This document shows, piece after piece, positions 36,872 to 46,976 of a DNA stretch of 64,000 bases. Under the pieces are notes generated by a model. That model was not told the origin of the DNA and did not search any database. It saw only the letters and a list, made by a program, of their open reading frames with translations. Source of the stretch: a bacterium (GTDB lineage Bacteria > Myxococcota_A > Bradymonadia > UBA7976 > UBA1532); the NCBI GenBank assembly GCA_030427205.1, contig JAUHXC010000006.1, forward strand, positions 186,001 to 250,000. The letters run 5' to 3'. Each line of letters begins with the position of its first letter. Position 1 is the stretch's first letter. Position numbers and translations under genes: made by a program.

Positions 36872-37762
36872 TCAGCCGGTGAGCCCGAGCTGCACTTCGA
36901 AGTAGATGCAGACGATCGTCAGCGCCACGTAGAGCCCGACGATGACCTGCACCCCGCGGTCGGTCAGCGCGACCTCGGTGGGCGAGCCGCCCATGTCGTG
37001 GCGGTGCACCAGGTAGAGATAGCGAAAGACCCCCAGGACGACGAGCGGCAGCGAGACGACGAGCCCGTCGGTGCCGAGCTTCTGCACCACGGCCGGGTCG
37101 ATGGTGTAGAGCGCGTAGCTCATGATGGTCATCGCGGCGAGCGCCGAGACCATCTTGTCGATGAAGGGCACCGAGTACTCGGCGAGGATGCCCCGGTGGT
37201 TGGCGGCCTGCTCGCCGAGGCTCTCGATCTCGTGACGCCGCTTGCACATCGCGAGGAAGAGCGAGACGAAGAAGGTGCACAACAGCAACCACGGGCTGAT
37301 GCCGACCTCGATGGCGAAGGCGCCCGCGCTGACCCGGAAGAGGAAGCCGGCGGCGATGATGAACACGTCGAGCAGCACGACGTGCTTGAGGCGCACCGAG
37401 TAGGCCAGGTTCATCAGACCGTAGGCGGCCAGCGTGCCGCCGGTGCGCATGTTGAGCCAGAAGCCGAGCCCGAGCCCGATGGGCGCGAGCAGCAGCGCCA
37501 TGATGCCGGCGGTGCGCCGGGAGACCTTGTCGGCGGCGATGGGCCGATTGCGCTTCTTGGGGTGGACCCGGTCGCGCTCGTAATCCGAGATGTCGTTGAT
37601 GAGGTAGATGCTGCTGGCCACCGCGCTGAAGGCCGCGAAGACCAGCAGGCTCTCGATGACCGCCTCGCCGTCGGTGAGCTTGCGCGAGAAGACGAGCGCG
37701 GCGAAGACGAACGCGTTCTTGACCCACTGGTGGGGGCGGAGGGCGCGCAGGTGGTCGAGCAT
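36872..37762 (-). CDS. UbiA prenyltransferase family, decaprenyl-phosphate phosphoribosyltransferase-like
   Basis: 296 aa, eight or nine membrane helices. First Asp-rich motif in INDISDYERDRVHPKKRNRP (~55-74) is close to the decaprenyl-phosphoribose synthase NDxxDxxxDRxHPxKxxRPI signature; second polar motif DVFIIAAGFLFRVSAGAFAI. In known relatives the enzyme moves phosphoribose onto a polyprenyl phosphate, an arabinose-donor precursor. The start ATG 37762 follows MLDHLRALRPHQWVKN, a typical N-terminus. No other arabinan genes are nearby, so the end product is open. Confidence 0.7.
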   Translation of the reverse strand: MLDHLRALRPHQWVKNAFVFAALVFSRKLTDGEAVIESLLVFAAFSAVASSIYLINDISDYERDRVHPKKRNRPIAADKVSRRTAGIMALLLAPIGLGLGFWLNMRTGGTLAAYGLMNLAYSVRLKHVVLLDVFIIAAGFLFRVSAGAFAIEVGISPWLLLCTFFVSLFLAMCKRRHEIESLGEQAANHRGILAEYSVPFIDKMVSALAAMTIMSYALYTIDPAVVQKLGTDGLVVSLPLVVLGVFRYLYLVHRHDMGGSPTEVALTDRGVQVIVGLYVALTIVCIYFEVQLGLTG

Positions 37763-37844
37763 CGGCAGAGGATGGCACGGGATCGGCCAAAAAACATCTT
37801 GCGCGGGTCCGATGCCGTTGATATACCCCCGGTCCACCTGTTGG

Positions 37845-37916
37845 GGGCGATTAACTCAGCGGGAGAGTGCTTCCTTCACACGGAAGAAGTCACTGGTTCA
37901 AATCCAGTATCGCCCA
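37845..37916 (+). tRNA. tRNA-Val (anticodon CAC)
   Basis: Acceptor GGGCGAT/ATCGCCC, D-arm ACTC/GAGT, anticodon stem CTTCC/GGAAG with loop TTCACAC (CAC, reads GTG), T-arm ACTGGTTCAAATCCAGT, discriminator A. CCA is not encoded. A terminator follows at once. Confidence 0.95.
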
Positions 37917-37923
37917 CTCCAAG

Positions 37924-37955
37924 AACCCCGGTCGCTTCGACCGGGGTTTTTCTTT
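37924..37955 (+). terminator. Intrinsic terminator after tRNA-Val
   Basis: 11-bp perfect stem AACCCCGGTCG/CGACCGGGGTT with loop CTT, followed by T5 and a second CTTTTT tract. Strong rho-independent terminator, 7 bp after the tRNA. Confidence 0.92.
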
Positions 37956-38057
37956 TTCGGGCCCGTGCTCTCGGGGTCTGCGCTCCGGCTGACGTCGCGC
38001 GGCCGACGCCGCCCCGATCTGGTACGCTCGGCGCCGCACCAGCAGACCGGGAGATCG

Positions 38058-38543
38058 ATGAGCGACTCGATCAAGGAGCAGCTGCTCAAGATGGGCCTCG
38101 TCAGCGCCAGTCAGGCGCAGCAGGCGAGCACCGACCAGCGCAAGCAGCGCCGACGCAAAGGCCGCAAGCAGAGCGGCGCCGAGCGGGCCGCGCGTCAGGC
38201 GCAGGTTGAGCGCAAGGCCGCCGAGCGCCGCGACGCCGACCGCCGCCGGGAGAAGGCCCGCCACGCCGAGCAGAGCGCGGCGGCGGAGGTCTGGCGGGTG
38301 GCGCAGATCGCCGAGAGCGGGCGGCTGTCGGGCAAGATCCAGGGCAACAAGCGCTTCTACTTCGAGACCCGCGACGGGCGCCTGCCCTATGTGGAGGTCG
38401 ATCCGGAGACGCTGGGTCGGCTCGAGTCGGGGCGGGCGGCGGTCTGCGAGGCGCCGGATGGCGCGATCAGCCTCGTCGAAGCGGAGGCGGCGGCCCGCAT
38501 CGCCGAGCTGGACGGCCGCTGGCTGCGGGCCTGGAACGGCTGA
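38058..38543 (+). CDS. DUF2058 (YaiL-like) nucleoprotein
   Basis: 161 aa from ATG 38058, preceded by CGGGAG. SDSIKEQLLKMGLVSASQAQ, then a Lys/Arg-rich low-complexity helix (~28-75, QRKQRRRKGRKQ), then the conserved C-terminal IQGNKRFYFETRDGRLPYV. Matches the DUF2058/YaiL family; the basic helix suggests nucleic-acid binding, but no function is established. Convergent with pnp, 3 bp between stops, so its terminator must lie within pnp or be shared. Confidence 0.85.
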   Translation: MSDSIKEQLLKMGLVSASQAQQASTDQRKQRRRKGRKQSGAERAARQAQVERKAAERRDADRRREKARHAEQSAAAEVWRVAQIAESGRLSGKIQGNKRFYFETRDGRLPYVEVDPETLGRLESGRAAVCEAPDGAISLVEAEAAARIAELDGRWLRAWNG

Positions 38544-38546
38544 CGG

Positions 38547-40646
38547 TCAGCCGTTGAGCGCGTCGAGCGGGCTGGCGTCGGTCGCCCGCTCGATCACCAG
38601 GCGCCCCTTCTCGTCGGCGCCCACCACCCGCACGATCAGCTCGTCGCCCTCTTTGGCCTGCTCGTGGTCGCCGGCGCCCCAGCGGCTGCGGTGGATCAGC
38701 CCCTCGTGGTCGGCGATGCGCACGAAGACGCCGTAGTCACGCACCGAGCGCACCACCGAGCGGTAGATCCCGCCGGCCTTGAGCTCGAGGGCGATGGCCT
38801 CGATCTCGCGCCGCGCCTGGCGGATGGCCTCGGCGTCGGGTCCGAGCACGAGGACCTGTCCGTCGCGGCTGATCTCGATCCGGGCGCCGGTGCGGCTCTG
38901 GATCTGGTTGAGGTTGCGCCCGCCGCTGCCGATCACGTGCCCGACGCGGCTCTGGTCGACGCGGAAGCTCGCGTGCCGCGGGGTGCGCCCGGCGGATTGC
39001 GCCGGCAGGGCTTCGAGGGCCGGCGCCATGGCGTCGAGGATGTGCAGCCGCCCCCGCCGGGCCTGCTCGAGCGCGTCGGCGAGCAGATCGCGGGGCAGGT
39101 CGCCGAGCTTGTTGTCGAGCTGGATGGCGGTGATGCCGTCGGCGGTGCCGGCGACCTTGAAGTCCATGTCGCCCATGAAGTCTTCTTCGCCGAGGATGTC
39201 GCTGAGGATCGTGCTGCCGTCGGTGTCGCGCACCAGCCCCATGGCGATGCCGGCCACCGGCGCGGCCAGCGGGACCCCGGCGGCGAGCATGGCCAGCGTC
39301 GCCCCGCAGACCGTGGCCATCGACGACGAGCCGTCGGACTCGGTGATGTCGGAGACGACCCGCACGGTATACGGCCAGCCCTTGCCCCGGGGCATGACCG
39401 CTTCGAGGGCTCGCCGGGCGAGGTGCCCATGGCCGATCTCGCGCCGCCCGGGGCCGCGGCTCGAGCTGGCCTCACCGACCGCGAAGCCGGGGAAGTTGTA
39501 GTGCAGCAGGAACCGCGAGCGGCGCTGCCCCAGCAGAGTCTCGGTGTCCTGGCCTTCGCGCCCGCTGCCCAGCGTCGCGCTGACCAGCGCCTGGGTGCCG
39601 CCGCGGGTGAACAGGGCCGAGCCGTGGGCGCCGGGCAGCAGGTGCGTGATGCACTCGATGGGCCGGATATCGGCCGGTGCGCGGCCGTCGAGTCGGCGCC
39701 CGGCGCGGATCGTGGCCCGCGTACGCCGCTTGCGGGCGGCGTCGAGCGCGGCGTCGAGGCTCTCGGGTGAGAGCGTGGGCGCCTCGACCCGCAGTCGGGC
39801 GCGCAGCGTATCGATCATCTCGGCGCGCGCGCGCTTGTCGGGCGTATTCAGCGCGGCATCGAGGGGCGCCGTCAGCCGCTCGACCGCCGCGGCGGCGTCC
39901 GCGTCGAGGCCGGCCGGCTCGGGCAGGGTTCGTTCGCTGGGCGGGCGCGCTTCGACGAGCCGTTCGATGCCCTCGATCAGCGGCAGCAGCGCCGTATGGG
40001 CCGCGTCGAGCGCGGTGAGCAATGCGTCTTCGCTCACGACGCGGCTCTCGCCTTCGAGCATCACCCAGCCACGGCGGGTGGCGGCGACGAGCAGATCGAG
40101 GTCGGCGGCGTCGGCCCGCTTTTCGCCGGCCAGCAGCTCGTGCCGCCCGCCGACCCGCAAGAGCCGGCCGCCGACGACGGGGCCGGCGAACGGCAGCCCG
40201 GAGAGCGCGACGGCGGCGGCGGCGGCGGTGAGGGCCAGCCCGGGCAGGTCGCTCTCGGCGTCGGCGCTGAAGACCCGGATGTCGATCTGGGTGCGCGCGC
40301 GGAAGCCGTCGGCGAACAGCGGGCGCAGCGCGCGGTCGATCAGCCGGCTCGTCAGCACCTCGTGTTCGCCGGGCCGGGTCTCGCGCCGGAAGTAGTTGCC
40401 GGGGATGCGGCCGACGGCCGCGGTGCGCTCGCGGTAGTCGACGGTCAACGGCAGGAAGTCTCGCGTCGTGCTCGCATCGGCCACCACCGTCGCGAGCAGA
40501 AAGCTGCCTCGATGGCGCAGGACGACCGCGCCGTCGGCCTGCCGGGCGATGTGACCGGTCTCGAAGGTCAGCGTCTCTTCGCCGAGTCGGACGGTCTCGC
40601 GGTGCGCGCGGTCGGCGGTCTCTTCCAGCGGACTCTGATTGGCCAC
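38547..40646 (-). CDS. pnp: Polyribonucleotide nucleotidyltransferase
   Basis: 699 aa, normal length. Two RNase PH folds (first: LLATVVADASTTRDFLPLTV, NYFRRETRPGEHEVLTSRLI; second: LHYNFPGFAVGE, SDITESDGSSSMATVCG) with catalytic Asp pair in MGDMDFKVAG (~residue 490). Then KH domain (VGHVIGSGGRNLNQIQSRTG) and S1 domain (RDYGVFVRIADHEGLIHRSR). It degrades mRNA 3'->5' phosphorolytically and is a degradosome core. Not next to rpsO, unlike in many bacteria. Convergent with the DUF2058 gene. Confidence 0.93.
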   Translation of the reverse strand: MANQSPLEETADRAHRETVRLGEETLTFETGHIARQADGAVVLRHRGSFLLATVVADASTTRDFLPLTVDYRERTAAVGRIPGNYFRRETRPGEHEVLTSRLIDRALRPLFADGFRARTQIDIRVFSADAESDLPGLALTAAAAAVALSGLPFAGPVVGGRLLRVGGRHELLAGEKRADAADLDLLVAATRRGWVMLEGESRVVSEDALLTALDAAHTALLPLIEGIERLVEARPPSERTLPEPAGLDADAAAAVERLTAPLDAALNTPDKRARAEMIDTLRARLRVEAPTLSPESLDAALDAARKRRTRATIRAGRRLDGRAPADIRPIECITHLLPGAHGSALFTRGGTQALVSATLGSGREGQDTETLLGQRRSRFLLHYNFPGFAVGEASSSRGPGRREIGHGHLARRALEAVMPRGKGWPYTVRVVSDITESDGSSSMATVCGATLAMLAAGVPLAAPVAGIAMGLVRDTDGSTILSDILGEEDFMGDMDFKVAGTADGITAIQLDNKLGDLPRDLLADALEQARRGRLHILDAMAPALEALPAQSAGRTPRHASFRVDQSRVGHVIGSGGRNLNQIQSRTGARIEISRDGQVLVLGPDAEAIRQARREIEAIALELKAGGIYRSVVRSVRDYGVFVRIADHEGLIHRSRWGAGDHEQAKEGDELIVRVVGADEKGRLVIERATDASPLDALNG

Positions 40647-40697
40647 GGGGCTCCTGAAGGCTCGGACTGAAGGATCGGTCGGCTGAGATCGGGCGGC

Positions 40698-41903
40698 TCA
40701 GGCCTGCGCTGCGGCACCCGAGGCGACGAGGTCGGCGATCGCCTCGGCCGTGAGCCCCGCCTCTTCGAGCACCGCACGGGTATGCTCGCCGAGTTGCGGC
40801 GCCGGCCGAGGGTCATCGGGCGGGCGCATGCCCGGCAGCAGCGCCGGGTTGACGTATTGATGCAGGAAGTCGACGCCCTCGGACGGGTGATGATGGGTCC
40901 CGAAGAGCCCGCGATGGCGGGCGTGCGCGCTGTCACGGGCCTCGTCGAGCGTCAGCACGGGCTCGACGCAGACGTCGTGCCCGTCGAGCAGGGCGACCCA
41001 TTCGTCGCGGGTGCGGCTGGCGAAGAGCGCGCGCAGCTCGGCCTCGGGGCGGACTTTGTGGCGCCCGGTCGCCAAGCCGTCGGTCGCCAGATCGGGTCGG
41101 TCGATCGCCGCGCAGAGGCCCATCCAGAACTTCGGCTCGAGCGCGCCCACCGCCAGCGCGCCGCCGTCTTTGCAGCGGTAGATGCGGTAGCACGGGCGGT
41201 CGCCGGCGAGCAGATCCAGGCCGGGCCCCACGGGCTCGCCGTCGAGGTGCTGCTTGGCGTGCAGCATCATGCCCAGCCCGGCGACGCCATCGGTCATCGA
41301 GGCGTCGACGAAGCTGCCCATGCCCGTCGTATGGCGCGTGTGCAGCGCGGCGAGGATACCGATGGCGGCAAAGAGCGCGCCGCCGGCGATGTCGGCCATC
41401 TGCAGGCCGGGGGTCACCGCTCGACCGTCGATCCCGGTCACCCCGGCGAGGCCGGCGAGGGCCACGTAGTTGAGATCGTGCCCCGCCTTGTGCGCCAGGG
41501 GGCCATCTTGTCCGTATCCGGTGATCGCGCAGCCGATGAGCCGTGGATTGAGCGCCGTCAGGCGGTCGTGATCGAGGCCGAGCCGGGCCATGACCCCCGG
41601 GCGGAAGCTCTCGATGACGACATCTGCGCGGGCGACGAGCGCCTCGAACGCGGCCCGACCGCCCGGCGACTTGAGGTCGAGCGCCACGCTCTCCTTGTCG
41701 CGGTTCAAGGCGGCGAAGAGCCCCGATATACGGCGCCCCATCGGCGGCATGTAGCGCGCGTAATCACCGCCGATCGGCGCCTCGATCTTGATGATGCGCG
41801 CGCCGAGATCGGCCAGCAGGAGCGTGGCGAAGGGACCCGGCAGGAGTCGGGTCAGATCGAGGACCAGCAGGCCCTCGAGGGGGCGGGGTGTCGCGGCCGG
41901 CAA
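40698..41903 (-). CDS. CaiB/BaiF CoA-transferase family, alpha-methylacyl-CoA racemase-like
   Basis: 401 aa. LDLTRLLPGPFATLLLADLG (N-terminal CoA-binding region), GYGQDGPLAHKAGHDLNYVA (His of the racemase His/Asp pair), LQMADIAGG (Asp), LNRDKESVALDLK and VVIESFRPGVMARLGLD. The GHDLNY sequence and MAD motif fit AMACR more than formyl-CoA transferase. It epimerises 2-methylacyl-CoA in branched-chain or sterol side-chain breakdown. Start is TTG at 41903, 6 bp after the SCP2 gene stop, with no better in-frame start. SCP2 next door supports a lipid role. Confidence 0.85.
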   Translation of the reverse strand: MPAATPRPLEGLLVLDLTRLLPGPFATLLLADLGARIIKIEAPIGGDYARYMPPMGRRISGLFAALNRDKESVALDLKSPGGRAAFEALVARADVVIESFRPGVMARLGLDHDRLTALNPRLIGCAITGYGQDGPLAHKAGHDLNYVALAGLAGVTGIDGRAVTPGLQMADIAGGALFAAIGILAALHTRHTTGMGSFVDASMTDGVAGLGMMLHAKQHLDGEPVGPGLDLLAGDRPCYRIYRCKDGGALAVGALEPKFWMGLCAAIDRPDLATDGLATGRHKVRPEAELRALFASRTRDEWVALLDGHDVCVEPVLTLDEARDSAHARHRGLFGTHHHPSEGVDFLHQYVNPALLPGMRPPDDPRPAPQLGEHTRAVLEEAGLTAEAIADLVASGAAAQA

Positions 41904-41909
41904 GTGGGC

Positions 41910-42221
41910 TCAGCCGCCGACCAGCTCGCCGAGCTTGAGGGCGAGGCCCATGTTGCCGGCGATGGTGAGCTTCTGCTGCATGAACAGCGCCGCGCCGGGC
42001 ACCTTGCCGCTGACCAGATCCTTGAAGTCGGTGTCGGCGATGGTGATCGAGCAGTCGGCGTTGTCGGCCTTGCCCTCGAAGACCTTGCCGCCGTCGGTGA
42101 GGTCGACCACCCACTGGCCGCCGTCGTCACCGGTGATGTTGAAGAAGAAGACAGCGTCGATGTCGGTGGCCTTGGGCGCCCGCTCGGCGATCTGGTTCTC
42201 GAAGATTTCCTTGACGGTCAT
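41910..42221 (-). CDS. SCP2 sterol-carrier domain protein
   Basis: 103 aa, a single SCP-2 fold: AVFFFNITGDDGGQWVVDLT, EGKADNADCSITIADTDFKD and ALFMQQKLTIAGNMGLALKL. It binds fatty-acyl-CoA or sterol-like lipids in a hydrophobic tunnel. The next gene downstream (AMACR-like) starts 6 bp later, so both probably serve the same branched-lipid breakdown route. 101 bp separate it from the lpxA stop. Confidence 0.88.
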   Translation of the reverse strand: MTVKEIFENQIAERAPKATDIDAVFFFNITGDDGGQWVVDLTDGGKVFEGKADNADCSITIADTDFKDLVSGKVPGAALFMQQKLTIAGNMGLALKLGELVGG

Positions 42222-42322
42222 CGGCTTAATCTCCCGGAGAGTCGGCTGAGCCTCGGATACAGAAGAGGCGCAAGAAGGTATCGGTGCGCGTGCGGTGTGT
42301 CAACCGCCCTCGAACGCGGCGC

Positions 42323-43120
42323 TCAGCGAGCGCGCCGAGCCCGGATCACGCCACGCTTTGCGGCGAGCACGAACGCCGCCAGATGGCGGACTTCGGCCAG
42401 TGATGCCGACAGCAACGCTTCGGCTGCCGCGCGCCGTCCATCGGCGCTTTCACCGCCGCGCATGATGCTGCGGAAGGCCCGTTTGAGGGCCATACGGGTC
42501 TCGGCGTCGAGGCCCGCCCGGCGCAGGCCGGTGGTATTGAGTCCGCGGGCGGTCGCCCGATCGCCGGCCGCGATGCAGTAGGGCGGCACGTCGCGGCTGA
42601 CCATGGCGTTCGCCGCGACGAGGGCCAGATCGCCAACCCGGGCGAATTGATGCACCGCGGCGTGCCCGCCGAAGGTGACCCGCTCGCCGACCTCGACGTG
42701 CCCGGCCAGGCTCACCCCGTTGGCCAGGGTATTGTGGTCGCCGAGCACGCAGTCGTGGCCGACATGGCTGTGGGTCATCAGCAGGTTGCCGTCGCCGAGT
42801 CGGGTGAGCCCGCCGCCGTGCGCGGTGCCCCGCGAGACCGTCACGCCCTCGCGGAAGATGTTCCCCTCACCGCACGCGAGCCGGTGGGCGGCGTCGGGTG
42901 CGGTCCGACGGTCTTGCGCCGCGGCGCCGACGACGGCGAACGAGAAGACATGGCAGCCGGCGCCGAGGACCGTATGGGGACCGACGATGCCATGGGCATC
43001 GACCCGGCAGCCGGGGCCGATGACCGCGTGGGCGCCGACGATCGCGCCGGGCCCGATCCGCGCGTCGTCGGCGACCGAGGCCGTGGGATCGATCACCGCC
43101 GTGGGGTGGATGGCAGTCAT
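42323..43120 (-). CDS. lpxA: Acyl-ACP--UDP-GlcNAc O-acyltransferase
   Basis: 265 aa left-handed beta-helix (IHPTAVIDPTASVADDARIG; hexapeptide repeats [LIV]GxxxxI), catalytic His in LLMTHSHVGHDCVLGDHNTL, then a helical C-terminal domain (GLRRAGLDAETRMALKRAFR). First lipid A step. ATG 43120 overlaps the lpxD stop (ATGA). Longer frames to 43846 are the shadow of lpxD. fabZ, often between lpxD and lpxA, is absent. Confidence 0.92.
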   Translation of the reverse strand: MTAIHPTAVIDPTASVADDARIGPGAIVGAHAVIGPGCRVDAHGIVGPHTVLGAGCHVFSFAVVGAAAQDRRTAPDAAHRLACGEGNIFREGVTVSRGTAHGGGLTRLGDGNLLMTHSHVGHDCVLGDHNTLANGVSLAGHVEVGERVTFGGHAAVHQFARVGDLALVAANAMVSRDVPPYCIAAGDRATARGLNTTGLRRAGLDAETRMALKRAFRSIMRGGESADGRRAAAEALLSASLAEVRHLAAFVLAAKRGVIRARRAR

Positions 43121-44094
43121 GGCTCGACCAGTCGACGCAGGCGAGCCAGCCGACGCAGCCGCGCTCGGTTGGGCTCGGCGGGGTGCCCGCTGTAGTCGCC
43201 GGGCGCGGCGAGCGACTTGGTGACGCCGCTCTGGGCGGCCACGCGTACGCCGCCTCCGATCGTGACGTGCCCCGCGACGCCGGCTTGACCGCCGAGCACC
43301 ACCCCCGGCTCGACCCGAGCGCCGCCGGCCAGGCCCACCTGACCGCAGAGCACCGCGCCGGCGCCGACCCACGCGTTGTGGCCCACCTGCACCAGGTTGT
43401 CGAGGTGCGCGCCATCGCCGATGTGGGTGACGCCCACCGTCGCCCGGTCGACGCAGCTGTTGGCGCCGACGCTGGCGCCGCGACCGATGCGCACATGGCC
43501 GGCATGGGGCAGCCGCCCGTCGTGATCGAGCCCGAAGCCCACCGAGCCGATCACCGCGCCGGGCCCGATCCAGGCGCCGGGCCCGATCTCGCAGCGGTCG
43601 AGCACGCTCGCCCGGCTGGCGAGGATCGCGCCGGCGCCGATATGCGCCGCAGGGCCGACGTGGGCGAAGGCGGCGACGACCGCGCCGGCGTCGACTCGAG
43701 CGCCGGCGTCGATGACCGCGAACGGGCCGATGCGCGCGTCGTCGGCGACCGTCGCTGTCGGATCCACCGCCGCGCGCGGATCGATCCCGATCGGCGGCGG
43801 GCACAACGACGGGCGGGGGTGCAGCAGCCGCAGCGCCGCGTGCCACGCCGCCCGCGGGTCTTCGACGACGAGTCGGGCGCAGCTCGCGGGCAGCGCGTCG
43901 GCGAGGGCCGGGCAGACGATGGCGGCGCCGGCCGCGGTCTCGCGGGCCGCGTCGACGAAGCGTCGCTCGAAGAGGCCGACCAGATCATCGGGGGTGGCGC
44001 TGTCGGGGGCGGCGACCCGCGAAAGGCGGCGGTCGTCGACGCCGGGCGGGTCGAGCGTGGCGTTCAGGCGGGCAGCGAGATCGGTGAGCCGCAT
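43117..44094 (-). CDS. lpxD: UDP-3-O-acylglucosamine N-acyltransferase
   Basis: 325 aa. N-terminal LpxD uridine-binding domain (~1-100), then a beta-helix (IGPFAVIDAGARVDAGAVVA; VGANSCVDRATVGVTHIGDG), catalytic His in HLDNLVQVGHNAWVGAG, and C-terminal helix with Arg-rich tail. Third committed step of lipid A synthesis. 28 bp after skp and overlapping lpxA by 4 bp. Confidence 0.93.
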   Translation of the reverse strand: MRLTDLAARLNATLDPPGVDDRRLSRVAAPDSATPDDLVGLFERRFVDAARETAAGAAIVCPALADALPASCARLVVEDPRAAWHAALRLLHPRPSLCPPPIGIDPRAAVDPTATVADDARIGPFAVIDAGARVDAGAVVAAFAHVGPAAHIGAGAILASRASVLDRCEIGPGAWIGPGAVIGSVGFGLDHDGRLPHAGHVRIGRGASVGANSCVDRATVGVTHIGDGAHLDNLVQVGHNAWVGAGAVLCGQVGLAGGARVEPGVVLGGQAGVAGHVTIGGGVRVAAQSGVTKSLAAPGDYSGHPAEPNRARLRRLARLRRLVEP

Positions 44095-44122
44095 CGAGGC
44101 GAAGGCGCGGGGCAGGGGCCCC

Positions 44123-44656
44123 TTACTTCTTGCCCTCGCCGGCGTTGTAGCGCCGGATGAGATCGTTGGTCAGGTCGAGGTGCTTGGGGGCCCACAGCAG
44201 CGAAGACTCCGTCTTCTCGAAGATCATCGTGTAGCCCTCCTTCTCGCCGACCTTGGCCAGGATCGCGCCCATGCGGGCGAAGATCTTCTTGGTCAGCTCG
44301 GCTTCCTTCTTGACGAGCTCCTTCTGCTTCTCGGCGAAGGTCTGCTGCAGCCCCTGGAGCTTCTGGGCGAGCTCCATCTGCTTCTGCTGCTTGACCTCGG
44401 GCTTCATGAACTGAACCTGAGCGTCGAAGGCTTCCTTGAGCTTGCGCACCTCGGTCTGGGCCGCGTCGAGCTCCTTCTGGCGGTCGGCCTTGAGCTTCTC
44501 GAGCTCGGCCTTGGCCTTCTTGCCGTCCTCCACCTCGAGCAGCGCCCGCTGCAGGTCGACGTAGGCGATCTTGGTCTCGGCGAGCGCGGCGCCGGCGCCG
44601 AGGCTCAGGCCGGTGAACAACAGAAGGGCGGTGAGACCGAGGGACAGGGAACGCAT
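44123..44656 (-). CDS. skp: OmpH/Skp family periplasmic chaperone
   Basis: 177 aa. Signal peptide to ~residue 26 (LSLGAGAALAETK), then ETKIAYVDLQRALLEVEDGK and a long coiled-coil arm (~50-130, KKAKAELEKLKADRQKELDA; ELAQKLQGLQQTFAEKQKEL). Trimeric chaperone that holds unfolded outer-membrane proteins. It starts 8 bp after bamA, the usual bamA-skp-lpxD order. Confidence 0.9.
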   Translation of the reverse strand: MRSLSLGLTALLLFTGLSLGAGAALAETKIAYVDLQRALLEVEDGKKAKAELEKLKADRQKELDAAQTEVRKLKEAFDAQVQFMKPEVKQQKQMELAQKLQGLQQTFAEKQKELVKKEAELTKKIFARMGAILAKVGEKEGYTMIFEKTESSLLWAPKHLDLTNDLIRRYNAGEGKK

Positions 44657-44664
44657 GATGCCTC

Positions 44665-46976
44665 CTAGAAGAAGTTGCCGATGGAGAACTCGAAGACGCT
44701 CTCTTCTTCATCCCCTTGCGGCGCGAAGGGGAAGCCCCACTCGAAGCGCAGGGGGCCGATCGGCGAGAACCAACGGATACCGAAACCCCAGGCATAGCGC
44801 AGCCCGGTGAGCTTGTCGGCGTAGGCGTCGGAGCGGTCGAAGGCGTTGCCGCCGTCGACGAAGCCCACCCCGCGGATGCCGACCCGCTCGAAGATGGGGA
44901 ACTCCAGCTCGAGGTTGACGATGAACTGCTCGGTGCCCCCGATGTTGAGCGTGCGGTTGGGGGCGTCGGGCTCGGCGGAGCCGGGCACCTCGATCTCGGG
45001 CCCGAGCGTCAGCCGGCGGAAGCCGCGCACCGACAGCGGGCCGCCGACGAAGAAGCGCTCGAAGAGCGGCACGCCGCGCGGGTCGGGGCTGGTGATGAGG
45101 CCCCACTTGCCGTTGATCTTGGCCACGATACCCAGGCCCACGTCGTAGTAGTAGCGGCCGATGAGCGAGTAGCGGGTGAACTCGTTCTCCGAGAGGAAGA
45201 TCTCGTCTGCGTGCTCGACGCTGCCGGCCGCGTAGACGCCCGCGCTCGGGAAGAGCCGGTTGTTGCGGGTATCGTAGAAGAGGCTGCCCTTGAGCGAGCT
45301 GGTGATGCCGCGCCCGTAGAGGTTGTCGACCCGCACCCCGCTCGCGCTGCCGCCGAAGCCGCCCTCGGACACCGAGACCTCTTCGAGGGTATAGGTCGCC
45401 GCCACGCTCCAGTCGTCGGTCAGCGGATAGCCGAAGGTGATGTCGCCGCCCAGGCTCTCGCGGGTGAAGTCCTCGTAGCTCGTCTCGTAGCGGTAGAGGT
45501 TGGTGGCGAAGCGCACCCGGCTGTCGAGGAAGTAGTCGTCGGCGAACTGCACGTTGGCGATGCTGCGCAGCGACGAGAGCTGCGCCTGCAGGCTGAGGGT
45601 CTGCCCGCGGCCGAAGAGGTTGTTCTGCGAGATCTGGGCCTGGGCCACGAAGCTCTCGATCGAGCTGAAGCCGGCGCCGATCTGGAAGGTGCCGGTGGGC
45701 TTCTCCTTGACCTCGACCACGATGTCCATCAGGTCCTCGGCGCCGCCGCGCATCGTGCGGATGGTCACCGTCTCGAAGAACCCGAGCCGGTTGATCAGCC
45801 GCTCGGAGCGCTTGAGGCCCGACGACGAGAAGTATTCACCTTCGTACAGCCGCATCTCGCGGCGGATGACCTTGTCTCGGGTGCGGCTGTTGCCGACCAT
45901 CGAGATGCGGCCGATGCGCACCTTCGAGCCCTTCTGCACCGAGATGACGAGCGAGACGGTCTTGCTCGCCTCGTCGACCCGGGTATCGGGGGCGACGTTG
46001 ACGTAGGCGTAGCCCTCGTTCTTGTACAGCTCGCCCACGGCGTCGATGGTGGCCCGCAGCTGGGTCGAGCTGAACCACTCGCCCTTCTCGAGGGCGACGA
46101 GCTTCATCACGTCGTCTTTGGGGTACTTCTCGAGGAAGTCGCCGACCACGTCGACGTCGCCGGTGCGGTAGCGCTCGCCCTCTTCGACCGGGATCGTGAT
46201 GAAGAGCCGGGCGCGGTCGGGGCTCAACTCGACCCGCGGCTGGCCGACCCGGGCCTTGATGTAGCCCTCGTCGTAGTAGAACTGGGCGATGCGCAGCTGG
46301 TCGCGCTCGAACGCCTCGCTCTGGAAGCTGCCGGCGCCGGTCATGAACGAGAGCGCGCCGCCCTCACGGGTCTCGATGCGCTCTTTGATGTAGTCATCCG
46401 ACAGCGCCTCGTTGCCGACGATGACGATGCGGGCGACGGTGACCTCTTCCTTCTCGATGATGCGGAAGACCACGTCGACCTGGTTGTCGCGCAGCTCGAC
46501 GATGTCCCAGTCGACCTCGGCGAGGAAGAAGCCCTTCTCGATGTACAGATCGCGGATCTTCTCGGCGTTGCGGGCCACCTTGGCCAGATCGAGGATACCG
46601 AACGAGCGGATGTCGACCACCTCGCCCAGCTCGTCGTTGTCGAGCTCTTCGTTGCCCGAGTAGCGCACCAGCCGCACCGAGGGCTTCTCGGCGACCTGAT
46701 AGGTCAGCACCTGCTTGCCCTCGAGCGTCGACAGGTCGACCTTGACGTCGGTGTAGAAGCCCAGGCGGAAGATGCGGGCGATGTCGCGCCGGATCTGACC
46801 CCGATCGAGCGGCTGACCGGCCCGCTGGCCGACCACCTGCAAGACCGCGTCGGCCTCGGAGCGCTGGTTGCCCTGCACCCGGACCTCGTCGACCACCTGG
46901 GCCAGCGCGGCGCCGGAGAGGCCGCAGATCGCGCACGCGGCCCACAGCAGGGCGGCGAAGAGCAGAGGCCGGCGCA

